Shown: positions 43,473 to 53,156, counted from the first letter of the stretch. The stretch is 64,000 nucleotides of DNA from Thiothrix subterranea (GCF_016772315.1 NZ_CP053482.1:372001-436000); one strand, 5' to 3'. A program made the numbers and translations. The notes: generated from the letters alone by a model not told the origin.

Positions 43473-44890
43473 ACCCGAACGCTCGTATTTGAAATCTCAA
43501 ACCGTCCGCGCCGCCAGCCGCACAGATTACACCGCACATTTGCCTACATCGACAAGATCCATTACCTCCCCAAGCTGGAGCAAGCGGGCAGCCACTTGTT
43601 TCTGATGCGCCCGCGCCATTTCGGTAAAAGCCTACTGCTGTCGATGTTGGAATATTATTACGACATTGCGCACCGCGACGAATTTGACACACTGTTTGGC
43701 ACGCTGCATATCGGGCGACACCCCACACCACTGCACAATACCTACCCCGTGCTGTTCATGGATTTCAGCGGGATTGATACTGATAGTGGGCATGATGCGA
43801 TTTTGCAGCGCGTCACTGAAAAAGTGGATAACTACCTGTTGGGTTTCTTGCAACGTTATCACTTCCCTCAAACCATGCAGGCAGACATTGCGGCAAAAAC
43901 TTCCCCGGCTGCTAAAATGGAACGCTTTGTGGAACTGCTTGGTGAGCAGAAATTCCTGCTGCTGATCGACGAATACGACCACTTTGCCAACAGCATTCTC
44001 GCGGATGACCTGCAACTGTTCCAAAAAATCATGGGCAAAGGCGGGTTTGTACGCAGTTTTTACGAAGTGCTGAAAACTGCCACTCAGCGCGGCACACTTG
44101 ACCGGCTATTTGTCACGGGGGTTACGCCAGTAATGCTAGATAGCATGACCAGTGGCTTTAATATTGGTGTGAATTTGTCGCTGCATGAAGATTTTAATGA
44201 AGCAGTGGGCTTTACCGAAGCGGAAGTTATCACTTTATTGCAACCGCTGGCGGATGCCTGCCCTTTATCGCTGGAAAAACTGCTGAGTGATGCCCGTGCT
44301 TGGTACAACGGCTACCGCTTCAATCTCAAGGCAGAGCAAAGCGTTTATAACGCCAATATGCTGCTGTATTTCGTCAAAAATTTTGACCGCAAGCGCTGCG
44401 AATACCCCAAGCCGATGCTGGATGAGAACATCGCCTCGGACTACGGCAAAATCATGAAGCTGTTCACCATCGGCAACCGTGATGACAATTTCGCGGTGCT
44501 GGATGAATTGTTGAATGCGGGTGAAGTGCAAGCCACCCAGCGGCATACGCTCGACTTTGACAAGGAGTGTCTTGACCGCAGCGATTTCATCAGCCTGCTG
44601 GCTTACAGGGGAGTTATCACCTTAAAACGTGATTCGTTGGCTGGGCAAGTTTTCACCATCCCCAACCAAGTGATCCGCCAGTTGTGTTTAAGGTCAACTT
44701 CCAGCATTTGATTGAGCTGAAATACAACAAAAAAGGCGATGGTGACAAAGGTTGGGAGGCCAAGAAACAGGAAGGCATTCAGCAAGTGCGAGGCTATTTA
44801 CAATTGCCCAGCATTGCAGCGCTCAAGAACTTGAACGCTTGGCTGATCGTGACGGATACGCAGCGCGTGGAAGTGTCGCGGCTGGCTTAA
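43473..44890 (+). pseudogene. AAA-ATPase-like/PD-(D/E)XK nuclease protein, decayed
   Basis: The visible frame has FAYIDKIHYLPKLE, LMRPRHFGKSLLLSMLEYYY (P-loop-like), FLLLIDEYDHF (Walker B), FVTGVTPVMLDSMTSGFNI and WYNGYRF, typical of the AAA-ATPase_like/DUF1703 family. No start codon precedes the N-terminal part. At about 44690 the frame ends (QLCLRS), and the nuclease end (FQHLIELKYNKK, IQQVRGYL) follows in another frame with some 100-150 residues missing. It is thus truncated, deleted and frameshifted. These proteins often vary near defence or mobile loci. Confidence 0.8.
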
Positions 44891-44908
44891 ATGCGTGCCA
44901 GAAGCAAA

Positions 44909-44966
44909 AGCCTTGGTTAAAGCCGCGAGGATGGGGCTTTCCAAATGATCTGCTTTGATATTTTCA
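44909..44966. repeat. Dispersed repeat, copy B
   Basis: AGCCTTGGTTAA, GAGGATGGGGCTTT and TGCTTTGATATTTT occur in the same order as in copy A at 41308. It lies right after the decayed AAA-ATPase-like gene. The gene-free gap 44891-45202 also holds the sigma-54 elements below. Confidence 0.7.
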
Positions 44967-44973
44967 AAACTGT

Positions 44974-44985
44974 ATGAAATAACAC
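44974..44985. promoter_or_regulatory. Putative activator site (UAS) of the sigma-54 regulon, copy 1
   Basis: ATGAAATAACAC, one base off the GTGAAATAACAC copy at 49299. It stands about 140 bp before the -24 element of the activator gene, a usual enhancer distance. Confidence 0.5.
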
Positions 44986-45127
44986 ATAGATGACGAATTT
45001 GTGATCGAAACTCCCAAAGACATGCTGGAACAGGCGATGCGTCAATCCACGCGCTACTGCGCCAATCCACACAGCCCAACCTGTCGCGTTTTTACATATT
45101 TCTTTTAAAAACAAACTATTGAATTAT

Positions 45128-45143
45128 TGGCACGGCATTTGCT
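45128..45143 (+). promoter_or_regulatory. Sigma-54 promoter of the activator gene
   Basis: TGGCAC-GGCAT-TTGC fits the RpoN -24/-12 consensus exactly. It lies 60 bp before the ATG at 45203. Confidence 0.85.
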
Positions 45144-45202
45144 ATTTATCAAATCAGGGTCAATAGCATGAGTCCTGTACAATAGCTTTAACCACAAACA
45201 GT

Positions 45203-46165
45203 ATGTATTCCAAAACCTTATCCAGCCAATCACCCCGAATGCAGGCAGTCTTGCGGGCAGTCGCACAGGTTGCGCGTACTAACGCCTGCGTGCTGATTCT
45301 GGGCGAATCCGGCACGGGCAAGGAACGGGTTGCACAAACCATCCACGCTGCCAGCCCGCGCAGCCAACAAGCCTTTATCACCATCAACTGCACCACCCTG
45401 CCCGCTACACTCGCAGAATCCCTGCTGTTTGGGCATATCAAAGGCGCATTCACCGGCGCAAACGATCATCACACCGGCTTGATTGCCGCTGCCGATGGCG
45501 GAACGCTATTTCTCGACGAAATCTGCGAACTGCCGCTGCACTTGCAACCCAAACTGCTGCGTTTTCTGGAACAGGGGGAAATCTTACCCTTGGGCAAAAC
45601 TCAGCCACAGCGCATCAATGCACGGGTGCTTGCCGCCACGCATTGCAACCTGTCTGATCGGGTAGCAACGGGTCAATTCCGCTCTGACTTGTTTTACCGC
45701 CTCAATGTCGTACCGCTGGAACTGCCGCCCCTGCGCGAACGTCAGGAGGACATCGCGCCGCTGATGCAACATTTTCTGGCACATTTTGCCCACCAACACC
45801 AGCAAGCAAAAAGTACGCTGGGGCCAGCCGCCCTGACGCTGTTGCTAGCCTATTCTTGGCCGGGCAATGTACGGGAACTACGCAACCTGTGTGAAAAACT
45901 CAGCATTTTGCAGGCGGGGCGCAGCATTACCCCGGATAACTTGCTGGCCTCGCTACGCTCCCAACCAACACCCACGCCGCAAACCAATACCGATAGCGGG
46001 CGTTTTGTCCTGCCGGATAGCGGCGTGAAGCTGGAAGAACTGGAACGCCACTTGCTGCAAGAAGCGTTGAAACGCACCTACGGGAATAAAACCAAGGCGG
46101 CACAGTTGCTGGGAATCAGCCGCGATGCGCTCAATTACCGGCTGAAAAAGCACGATCTTGTCTAA
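45203..46165 (+). CDS. Sigma-54-dependent activator without sensor domain
   Basis: 320 aa. It begins directly with the AAA+ domain: Walker A GESGTGKE (34-41), sigma-54 contact loop GAFTGA (81-86), Walker B TLFLDE (101-106), arginine-finger region FRSDLFYRLNVVPLELPPLRER, and a Fis-type HTH at the end (TKAAQLLGISRDALNYRLKK). No receiver, PAS or GAF domain precedes it, as in PspF or HrpR/S, so control must come by a partner protein or by abundance. A sigma-54 promoter and a putative UAS suggest it activates itself. No clear ribosome site precedes the ATG. Confidence 0.92.
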   Translation: MYSKTLSSQSPRMQAVLRAVAQVARTNACVLILGESGTGKERVAQTIHAASPRSQQAFITINCTTLPATLAESLLFGHIKGAFTGANDHHTGLIAAADGGTLFLDEICELPLHLQPKLLRFLEQGEILPLGKTQPQRINARVLAATHCNLSDRVATGQFRSDLFYRLNVVPLELPPLRERQEDIAPLMQHFLAHFAHQHQQAKSTLGPAALTLLLAYSWPGNVRELRNLCEKLSILQAGRSITPDNLLASLRSQPTPTPQTNTDSGRFVLPDSGVKLEELERHLLQEALKRTYGNKTKAAQLLGISRDALNYRLKKHDLV

Positions 46166-46178
46166 ACCATCCGTCAGT

Positions 46179-47036
46179 TCAAGTACTACCAACTGCTTTC
46201 TTAATCGCCGCCTGAGCCTTATCGCTATAACCCGCGAACATCGCACTCATGATTGCCACCGCCTCTTTCGGTGCAGTTTCCGGTGTACCCGCATTGAAAG
46301 GCGGTTCAGGCGCGTATTCGGCTAACAATTGGATATTTTGCGCGTAAAATGGGTCACGCAATTCCGCGATCACGGTTAAGCCCAGATCAATACCCGCTGT
46401 CACGCCCGCCCCCGTAATTCGGTTGCGGTCACGCACCACCCGTTGATTCACCGGGATTGCCCCACCTGCCACCAGTGCATCCCGCGCTACCCAGTGGGAT
46501 GTTGCCTTATAACCCTCCAACAGCCCCGCCCCTGCAAGGATCAACGACCCCGTACAAGTGGAAGTCACGAATTTGGCACGAGAACCACGATCCCGCACAA
46601 ATGCCATCAGCTTTTCATCACCCAAGGCTTTGATAACCGATTCACCACCGCCGGGAATAAACAGCACGGTTAAATCTTTGGGTACATCGTCATACGTCGC
46701 TGTCGGCACAATGGTGACTTTGGTATCACTGGTGACAGGTTCAAGCGAGGATGAAACGAGGTGTACGGTTGCCCCCATCAACCCGCCCAACATGTATTGC
46801 GGGCCGATCAAATCCAACGCAGTAAATTCAGGATAAAGCAGCATGGCAATCTGATCAGGCTTTGTCCATTCGGGTGGCATCATGGACATATCATGCTCAG
46901 GCTTGGCATCCGTTTTAGCGGTTGCTGGCGTAGTCGCGGGTGTTGCTTTGTCAGCATCAGCAGCCAATAAGCGGCTGCTGATACCTGCCAACAACATGCC
47001 CAACGCGCCAGCCATAAAATGACGACGGTTTTTCAT
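46179..47036 (-). CDS. Periplasmic DJ-1/PfpI protein, isonitrile hydratase-like
   Basis: 285 aa. Twin-arginine signal (NRRHFMAGALGMLLAG) then a linker and a DJ-1/PfpI domain. From memory it resembles Pseudomonas isonitrile hydratase InhA in the active-site regions: LDLIGP (Asp75), STCTGSLILAGAGLLEG (Cys161), TSHW, RDRNRITGAGVTAGIDLGL and LEYAPEPPFNAGTPETAP. InhA converts isonitriles to N-formamides and is cytosolic; this one should act in the periplasm. It is 9 bp downstream of the TonB receptor and shares its sigma-54 promoter. DJ-1 relatives have many roles, so the substrate is not proven. Confidence 0.8.
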   Translation of the reverse strand: MKNRRHFMAGALGMLLAGISSRLLAADADKATPATTPATAKTDAKPEHDMSMMPPEWTKPDQIAMLLYPEFTALDLIGPQYMLGGLMGATVHLVSSSLEPVTSDTKVTIVPTATYDDVPKDLTVLFIPGGGESVIKALGDEKLMAFVRDRGSRAKFVTSTCTGSLILAGAGLLEGYKATSHWVARDALVAGGAIPVNQRVVRDRNRITGAGVTAGIDLGLTVIAELRDPFYAQNIQLLAEYAPEPPFNAGTPETAPKEAVAIMSAMFAGYSDKAQAAIKKAVGST

Positions 47037-47045
47037 GGGGTACTC

Positions 47046-49175
47046 CTAAAATTTGATTGCCGTGCTGAGGTAAACCGTGCGGTCAGCACCAGGTGCAACC
47101 CGCCCACTAAAATAATTGAATCGCTCAAAATACTGTTCATTCGTCAGATTTTTGACTGTCAACGCCGTTTCAAAGCGTTTGGTTTCATAACCGACTTTCG
47201 CATCCACGGTATGGAATGCCGGTGCTTTGAAATCATTGCTCCCTGTTAGCATCGCTTCGGACTGTGCATACACGCCCGCGCCAACACTCACGCCTTTGGC
47301 TTTACCCGTTTTAAAAGTGTAATTTCCCCAGACACGCCCAGAATGTTCAGGCACACCCGCTAGCTTATTGCCCGCCGGAATCGCCCCCGCCGCTTTGGTG
47401 TAGGTCGCATCGGTCTTGGCATAGTTGGCGGTCAAGCTAAAACCGGGGTTCGGCTGCCAGACCACATCCACTTCAGCCCCTTTGGAACGCTCCGCCCCAT
47501 TCGGTAACGAAGTCATTCCCCCCGTTGCGGGGTCAGGTATGCCGGTATTGTCACGGTCAATCTGGAATGCCGCCACCGAGCCGGAAAGCTGTTGATTGGC
47601 GCTAAACTTGATACCCGCTTCGGTTTGCTTGGACTCAATCGGTTTGGGCGTATCACTGTAGTTTGCCCAACCGACCCCACGCAACCCTTCGCTATAACTG
47701 GCAAACGCCGAGGCGTTTGCGTTCATATCCACCACCACACCCGCACGGGGCAAGAGCTTGGTTTCAGACGTGTTTTCATCAGCACCGAAACTGTCTGCAT
47801 ACACCACCTCGACTTTTGCCAGTTTTGCGCCACCGAGCACATGCACCCGGTCATTCATGCTGTGTTGCGCTTGGGCATAAACACCGGATGTTTTATTCGC
47901 CACCTTGCCCGCCCAACGAAACGCCGTATTCGGGTCAGTGTAAGGCAGGGCAAAAACCGGATTGGTCAAATCAACCACCTCTGCGCCATCGGTATCCATA
48001 AAGCCTTCGTCATCCAAGGTACTGTGCTCGACCCCGACAAGCACCTCTGTTTTGGTTTTCTCCGTTTTGAACTCACCTTTGACATCGGCAGTCACGCTAA
48101 CGTCTTGTTGTTCCTGATAAACATTGACGTTGGTCACGCCCCAGCTAGACCCTACCGTGGGTGCATTCGCGGTGAAACCGTCACCCCCGATCAAAGTTTG
48201 ACCTTTTTCATCAAAATCACTGTTGGCAGTACGCACCTTGGCAGCAACCGACCAAGTATCATTCAGTTGGTGATCCAAATTCGCCGCAAGGCTATCCAGC
48301 GCAGAGGTGGAGTTCGGCAAATCTTTGTTGCCTAAAAACAAATCCCGATTAATTTTAAAATCGCCCGCAATCGTGCCAGTGGCAGGCAAGCCTTGATAAT
48401 CCTGCCCTTCCCAGCGCGAGGTTTTTCCTTGCAGAGTCAAGGTGGTTTTGGCGTTGTCGGTAAGCTTCAGGGTTGGGTTCAGGTTATAACTTTCGCGTTC
48501 CATGCCTTCCACTTGGCTCTTGGATTGTGTGTATTCCCCTGTCACACGCAATTGCGCGGTTTCACTCAGCGGCTGATTGAGGTCAAATGAAGGCTTAAGC
48601 AAATCGTGACTGCCAATCGTTATGCCTACTTTGCCAAATTTCTCTTTTTCTGGCTGTTTCGATACCAGATTCACGGTTCCACCGACCGGCGTGCCTGAAC
48701 TACCACCGTATAACACCGCATTGGGGCCTTTTAAAACTTCGATCCGCTCAATATTGACGGTGCTTTCCCTGTCGCCGAGGTTATAGTTCAGGTTTGCCCC
48801 ATCTTGTGCCTGTTCAGCCGAAAAACCGCGCACTAACGTTGCTTCCCAGCCCGGAATGGTTAAAGGGTTGTTGGGTACAACACCGCTGACATTGCGTAGG
48901 GTTTCACTCACTGACTGTACCTGCTGGTCTTTCATGAGCTTGTTGGGAACAACTTGCACAGACTGCGGAATTTTCTTTAATGGCGTGCGGGTTTTGGTGG
49001 CGCTATCGGCGGTAAATGCTTGATAACCATCCACTTCCCCGGCGCTTGTCCGGTCGGTTTTGCTGCCCATGACAGTAATGTCTGCTAAGGCATCCACAGC
49101 AGGCGGATCAGCAAAACCACTCAAAGGGGCGAGTGCGGACAAAATGGCAAGACACAAAGCGGAACGTTTGAGCAT
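47046..49175 (-). CDS. TonB-dependent siderophore-type receptor
   Basis: 709 aa from ATG 49175 (GGAG 8 nt upstream). Signal peptide to about residue 22, TonB-box-like region (ADITVMGSK), plug domain with TPLKKIPQSVQVVPNKLMKDQQ, VLKGPNAVLYGGSSGTPVGGTVNLVSKQP, and a 22-strand barrel ending KNLTNEQYFERFNYFSGRVAPGADRTVYLSTAIKF. It belongs with the FhuA/FpvA-type siderophore receptors. No iron-type Fur site was noticed; instead a sigma-54 promoter lies upstream. It is in an operon with the DJ-1-like gene. Confidence 0.92.
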   Translation of the reverse strand: MLKRSALCLAILSALAPLSGFADPPAVDALADITVMGSKTDRTSAGEVDGYQAFTADSATKTRTPLKKIPQSVQVVPNKLMKDQQVQSVSETLRNVSGVVPNNPLTIPGWEATLVRGFSAEQAQDGANLNYNLGDRESTVNIERIEVLKGPNAVLYGGSSGTPVGGTVNLVSKQPEKEKFGKVGITIGSHDLLKPSFDLNQPLSETAQLRVTGEYTQSKSQVEGMERESYNLNPTLKLTDNAKTTLTLQGKTSRWEGQDYQGLPATGTIAGDFKINRDLFLGNKDLPNSTSALDSLAANLDHQLNDTWSVAAKVRTANSDFDEKGQTLIGGDGFTANAPTVGSSWGVTNVNVYQEQQDVSVTADVKGEFKTEKTKTEVLVGVEHSTLDDEGFMDTDGAEVVDLTNPVFALPYTDPNTAFRWAGKVANKTSGVYAQAQHSMNDRVHVLGGAKLAKVEVVYADSFGADENTSETKLLPRAGVVVDMNANASAFASYSEGLRGVGWANYSDTPKPIESKQTEAGIKFSANQQLSGSVAAFQIDRDNTGIPDPATGGMTSLPNGAERSKGAEVDVVWQPNPGFSLTANYAKTDATYTKAAGAIPAGNKLAGVPEHSGRVWGNYTFKTGKAKGVSVGAGVYAQSEAMLTGSNDFKAPAFHTVDAKVGYETKRFETALTVKNLTNEQYFERFNYFSGRVAPGADRTVYLSTAIKF

Positions 49176-49215
49176 GAACAGACTCCAAGTTGACAAATAT
49201 CAAATTTTAGCTAGG

Positions 49216-49230
49216 GCAATTGTTATGCCA
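49216..49230 (-). promoter_or_regulatory. Sigma-54 promoter of the TonB receptor
   Basis: On the minus strand TGGCAT-AACAA-TTGC, one base from consensus, about 40 bp before ATG 49175. The UAS copy at 49299 is 69 bp upstream of its -24 element. Confidence 0.7.
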
Positions 49231-49298
49231 TTGGCTCTAATGGCTTATTTCATAAAGACTTTCGGATAACATGGCGCTGTATTCCCTTGAACATTCGC

Positions 49299-49310
49299 GT
49301 GAAATAACAC
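49299..49310. promoter_or_regulatory. Putative UAS of the sigma-54 regulon, copy 2
   Basis: GTGAAATAACAC within TCGCGTGAAATAACAC. It lies in the 375-bp divergent region between the receptor and cydA. The right-end site (63869-63886, minus strand) shares 15 of 16 bases. Confidence 0.65.
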
Positions 49311-49425
49311 AACCAATGAGTCATAAAACACAGGTCGCCGTCAGCGTGGTTTGCTTAACCTGTTTTCTGCTACGCAATGTTCGCCCAGTACCGTGTTCAT
49401 GACGTGCCATTTGCCACAGGCAACC

Positions 49426-49437
49426 GTGATTTAACAC
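49426..49437. promoter_or_regulatory. Putative UAS of the sigma-54 regulon, copy 3
   Basis: GTGATTTAACAC, 55 bp upstream of the cydA -24 element. A looser copy (GTCATAAAACAC, 49319-49330) lies between this and copy 2. Confidence 0.5.
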
Positions 49438-49491
49438 AGAAAAATCATCGAAATATTCAGCAAGTCATTGAAATATAAAACTTCCAGAACA

Positions 49492-49506
49492 TGGCACACT
49501 AATTGC
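49492..49506 (+). promoter_or_regulatory. Sigma-54 promoter of cydABX
   Basis: TGGCAC-ACTAA-TTGC, exact RpoN consensus, 45 bp before the cydA ATG. This is unusual, as cyd genes are normally under FNR/ArcA-type control. Confidence 0.85.
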
Positions 49507-49550
49507 GTTTAGGGTAGCCAACAACCTTTTTGTCATTATCTGGAGGCTCT

Positions 49551-51119
49551 ATGATCAGCGATGCAGTCGTCGATCTCTCGCGCTGGCAGTTCGCCATTAC
49601 CGCGCTGTACCATTTCTTGTTCGTCCCGCTGACGCTGGGCATGACCTTTATGCTCGCCATCATGGAATCCGTCTACGTGATGACAGGCAAGCAAGTCTAC
49701 AAAGACATGACCCGCTTCTGGGGCAAACTGTTTGGCATCAACTTTGCCCTCGGTGTCACCACCGGCTTGACGATGGAATTTCAGTTCGGCACCAACTGGG
49801 CGTATTACTCGCATTACGTCGGCGACGTATTCGGCGCACCGCTGGCGATTGAAGGCTTGATGGCGTTTTTCCTCGAATCCACCTTCGTCGGGCTGTTCTT
49901 CTTCGGTTGGGATCGGCTGAGCAAAACCTCTCATTTGATGGTCACATGGCTGATGGCGATTGGCACGAACTTATCCGCGCTGTGGATTCTGATAGCCAAT
50001 GGCTGGATGCAAAACCCGGTCGGCTCCGAATTCAGCTATGAAACCATGCGCATGGAAATGGTCGACTTCGCCGCTGTGCTGCTCAATCCGGTGGCGCAGG
50101 TCAAGTTCGTGCATACCGTAGCGGCAGGTTATGTGACTGGCGCAATGTTCGTGCTGTCAATCAGTGCGTGGTACATCCTCAAAGGGCGTGATCTCGGCTT
50201 TGCCCGCCGTTCATTCGCGGTCGCTGCCGGGTTCGGTTTTGCCGCTATCCTCTCCGTGATCTTGTTGGGTGACGAAAGCGGTTACGAAGCGGGTGACGTG
50301 CAAAAAATGAAACTGGCAGCGATTGAAGCGGAATGGGAAACCCACCCTGCCCCCGCTGGTTTCAACTTGATTGCCTTCCCCGATCAGGAAACAGGCACCA
50401 ACAGCGTTGAGGTGAAAATCCCGTGGGCATTGGGCTTGATTGCCACCCGCTCGCTCACGGAAGAAGTCAAAGGCATCAACGATCTGGTGAAAGAAAATGC
50501 CCAGCGCATCCGCAGCGGTATGTTGGCTTACGGCATACTCCTCAAGTTGCGCCAGAATACCGCCACGGAAACTGAAAAAGCCCAGTTTGAACACTTGCGC
50601 AAAGACTTGGGTTACGGGTTGTTGCTGAAACGCTTTACCCCGAATGTGACCGACGCTACCGAAGCGCACATCAAACTCGCCGCGCAAGATACCGTCCCGC
50701 ACGTAGCCCCGCTGTTTTGGACATTCCGCATCATGGTAGCAGCGGGTTTTCTAATGCTGGTGCTGTTTGCAATGGCATTTTATTACACCGCGAAAAAGAC
50801 CGCGTGCAGCAAGCCGTGGCTGCTGCGCTTTGCCTTTTACAGCTTGCCGTTACCGTGGATTGCGATTGAATGCGGTTGGTTTGTGGCGGAATACGGTCGC
50901 CAACCGTGGGCGATTGGTGAGGTATTACCGACGTTCTTGGGCACATCCACCTTGACGGAATGGGATTTGATCGGGTCTATCGCTGGGTTTGTGTTTTTCT
51001 ACACCGTGCTGCTGGTGGCAGAAATGTACCTGATGATCAAGTTCGCCAAGCAAGGGCCAAGCAGCCTGCATACCGGCGGCTACCATTTCGAGGCAAACGC
51101 TAAAGGAGTACAGGCATGA
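49551..51119 (+). CDS. cydA: Cytochrome bd ubiquinol oxidase subunit I
   Basis: 522 aa, carrying haems b558, b595 and d; it oxidises ubiquinol and reduces oxygen without a copper centre. Landmarks: [20 protein letters not shown] (haem ligand His), [36 protein letters not shown], the long periplasmic Q-loop (about residues 245-375), and [22 protein letters not shown] is 6 nt before the ATG, which is chosen over an in-frame codon 21 nt upstream. The bd family is relatively resistant to cyanide and works at low oxygen. Coupled to cydB by ATGA. Confidence 0.97.
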   Translation: MISDAVVDLSRWQFAITALYHFLFVPLTLGMTFMLAIMESVYVMTGKQVYKDMTRFWGKLFGINFALGVTTGLTMEFQFGTNWAYYSHYVGDVFGAPLAIEGLMAFFLESTFVGLFFFGWDRLSKTSHLMVTWLMAIGTNLSALWILIANGWMQNPVGSEFSYETMRMEMVDFAAVLLNPVAQVKFVHTVAAGYVTGAMFVLSISAWYILKGRDLGFARRSFAVAAGFGFAAILSVILLGDESGYEAGDVQKMKLAAIEAEWETHPAPAGFNLIAFPDQETGTNSVEVKIPWALGLIATRSLTEEVKGINDLVKENAQRIRSGMLAYGILLKLRQNTATETEKAQFEHLRKDLGYGLLLKRFTPNVTDATEAHIKLAAQDTVPHVAPLFWTFRIMVAAGFLMLVLFAMAFYYTAKKTACSKPWLLRFAFYSLPLPWIAIECGWFVAEYGRQPWAIGEVLPTFLGTSTLTEWDLIGSIAGFVFFYTVLLVAEMYLMIKFAKQGPSSLHTGGYHFEANAKGVQA

Positions 51120-52258
51120 TTTTCGATTACGAAACCTTCAAGGTGATTTGGTGGGTACTGGTGGGCGTGCTGTTTATCGGCTTTGCCCTGACGGATGGCT
51201 TCGACATGGGTGTGGGCGCATTGCTGCGCATTGTTGGTAAAACCGATGAGGAACGCCGCGTAGCCATCAACACGATTGCGCCGCATTGGGATGGCAATCA
51301 GGTGTGGTTGATTCTGGCGGCGGGGGCAATTTTTGCAGCTTGGCCAATTACGTTCGGGGCGGCCTTTTCAATGCTGTACTGGGGGTTGGTGCTGACGCTG
51401 TTTTCACTGTTTTTCAGACCCGTCGGGTTTGATTACCGCTCCAAGATTGCTGATCCGCGCTGGCGCAATACGTGGGATTGGGGCTTGGTGGCTGCGGGGG
51501 TGATTCCGCCGCTGGTGATTGGGGTGGCGTTTGGCAACCTGTTTTTAGGGGTGTCGTTCCAGTTTGATGAGTTCTTGCGGGTGAGTGGGCAAGGTTCATT
51601 CTTTGGATTGTTTCATCCGTTTGCGGTGTTGGCAGGATTGGTTAGCTTGCTAATGTTCACCATGCAAGGCGCAACTTACCTGATGATGCGCACGGATGCG
51701 GACGTGTATGCGCGTTCACGTAAGGCAGCGCAATTGACCGGGCTGGGTGTGTTTGTCACTTTCGCGCTGGCAGGTATTTGGTTGTGGGCTGGCATTGATG
51801 GCTATGCCATTACCCAAATGCCAGCACATGATACCTTGCCGAATCCGGTGGCGAAAACGGTTGTGCCAATGGCGGGTGCATGGCTGGCGAATTACAGCCT
51901 TTATCCAACAGCGATACTTGCACCCATCACAGGTCTGTTAGGTGCATTGGGTGTGGTAGCAGCGGCTGGCTCAAACCGTCCGGTGATGGGCTTTATCAGC
52001 AGCTCTTTGAGCATCGTCGGGATCATCATGACCGCAGGGGTATCATTGTTTCCGTTCGTGATGCCCTCCAGCTTGAACCCTAGCCATAGCCTGACCATTT
52101 GGGATTCGGCTTCTAGCCATTTGACGCTGGCAATCATGTTCTGGGCAGCAATGATCTTTGTACCCATCATCCTGTTTTACACCTTCTGGTGCTACAAGCA
52201 GTTGTGGGGCAAGGTCACTGTGCAGTTTATCCGTGACAACGACCATTCGGTTTATTGA
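51116..52258 (+). CDS. cydB: Cytochrome bd ubiquinol oxidase subunit II
   Basis: 380 aa with nine or so membrane helices. [37 protein letters not shown] and [31 protein letters not shown] are signature regions, and [20 protein letters not shown] lies near the end. The start overlaps the cydA stop (ATGA). It ends 11 bp before cydX. Confidence 0.97.
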   Translation: MIFDYETFKVIWWVLVGVLFIGFALTDGFDMGVGALLRIVGKTDEERRVAINTIAPHWDGNQVWLILAAGAIFAAWPITFGAAFSMLYWGLVLTLFSLFFRPVGFDYRSKIADPRWRNTWDWGLVAAGVIPPLVIGVAFGNLFLGVSFQFDEFLRVSGQGSFFGLFHPFAVLAGLVSLLMFTMQGATYLMMRTDADVYARSRKAAQLTGLGVFVTFALAGIWLWAGIDGYAITQMPAHDTLPNPVAKTVVPMAGAWLANYSLYPTAILAPITGLLGALGVVAAAGSNRPVMGFISSSLSIVGIIMTAGVSLFPFVMPSSLNPSHSLTIWDSASSHLTLAIMFWAAMIFVPIILFYTFWCYKQLWGKVTVQFIRDNDHSVY

Positions 52259-52269
52259 GGAGGTTTGCT

Positions 52270-52377
52270 ATGTGGTATTTCGCGTGGATTTTAGGAGTGC
52301 TGCTTGCGTGTGCATTCGGCATTATTAATGTGATGTGGCTGGAGTTTCATGGCGATCTGGAAAGTGCTGACCAATAG
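52270..52377 (+). CDS. cydX: Cytochrome bd small subunit CydX
   Basis: 35 aa, MWYFAWILGVLLACAFGIINVMWLE plus a short acidic tail. This is the usual CydX single helix that stabilises the haem d site. GAGGAGG precedes it by 7 nt. Completes the cydABX operon. Confidence 0.93.
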   Translation: MWYFAWILGVLLACAFGIINVMWLEFHGDLESADQ

Positions 52378-52416
52378 CCAACAAATACAATAACAAACCC
52401 TCTCTAACACGGTTTT

Positions 52417-52456
52417 CCGGGGTGGTTGTGTTCCCAAAGGCCACCCCGGATTTTTT
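52417..52456 (+). terminator. Rho-independent terminator after cydX
   Basis: CCGGGGTGG and CCACCCCGG form a 9-bp stem followed by ATTTTTT. It also separates the oxidase operon from the convergent zinc operon. Confidence 0.9.
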
Positions 52457-52469
52457 ACAGTCTCAATAG

Positions 52470-53156
52470 TTAGTTGAGTTTGAGCGTGGCATCCTTATCC
52501 AGTTCTTGCGCAGAAGCTCCCTTATCTGTTACCCATTCCGCTTTGACTTTCTGGAAACCTTCCGGGAATGCCGCAAACAGTTTGGTGGTCACTTCCTTCA
52601 ATTCGGCGGGTTTGGCGCAGGCAAACGTCCAAGTCACATCCATGTCGTTATGGGTTTCACCGTCCTTGTGGTCATGATCAGCATGGTCGGCGTGTTCTTC
52701 CTTGCCTTTATCCTTGTCTTCATGATCGTGATCGGCATCCTTCTCCGCTGCTTCCGCATTGCCTAACAAGGCAGAAACCACTTCGGCACTTTTCAAGGTA
52801 CATTCCGCTTCGGGGTTGATGCTGAACAGGTCTGCTCCGGCTTCCAGCTTGGCTTTAGCATCTGCCAATTTTTTCTTATCCTCATCGGTGCTGGCGGCGT
52901 GTTCAAAGCCGACGATGTTGGCAGCGGGGGATTCGAGCATAATTTCCAGCCCTTCCGCCCCGGCAGCAAGGCTCAACGTAGCAGCACCGTGTTCGTGTGC
53001 GCCGTGTTCTTCGTGGCCTTCGGCTTCATGTTCGTGCGTTTCGGTTTTGGCTTTATCATCGTGCGCTTCGTGCTTGTGGTCGTCGGCGTAAACACCACCA
53101 GCAGACAGGGCAACGAACAGGCTGAGGGTACTGATCAAAATGTGTGGAAATTTCAT
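52470..53156 (-). CDS. zrgA: ZrgA-family periplasmic zinc-binding protein
   Basis: 228 aa. Sec signal peptide, two His/Asp/Glu-rich stretches (DDHKHEAHDDKAK and HEHEAEGHEEHGAHEHG; later DADHDHEDKDKGKEEHADHADHDHK in pieces), and a DUF2796 body (GAATLSLAAGAEGLEIMLESPAANIVGFEH, VTWTFACAKPAELKEV). ZrgA takes part in zinc uptake in Vibrio and is Zur-controlled there. Last gene of the long zinc operon. Confidence 0.87.
   Translation of the reverse strand: MKFPHILISTLSLFVALSAGGVYADDHKHEAHDDKAKTETHEHEAEGHEEHGAHEHGAATLSLAAGAEGLEIMLESPAANIVGFEHAASTDEDKKKLADAKAKLEAGADLFSINPEAECTLKSAEVVSALLGNAEAAEKDADHDHEDKDKGKEEHADHADHDHKDGETHNDMDVTWTFACAKPAELKEVTTKLFAAFPEGFQKVKAEWVTDKGASAQELDKDATLKLN

Noticed and set aside
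44986..45109. A short reading stretch (FVIETPKDMLEQAMRQSTRYC) before the activator gene
   Set aside because: No supported start codon and only about 36 codons; possibly a gene remnant but nothing shows it.
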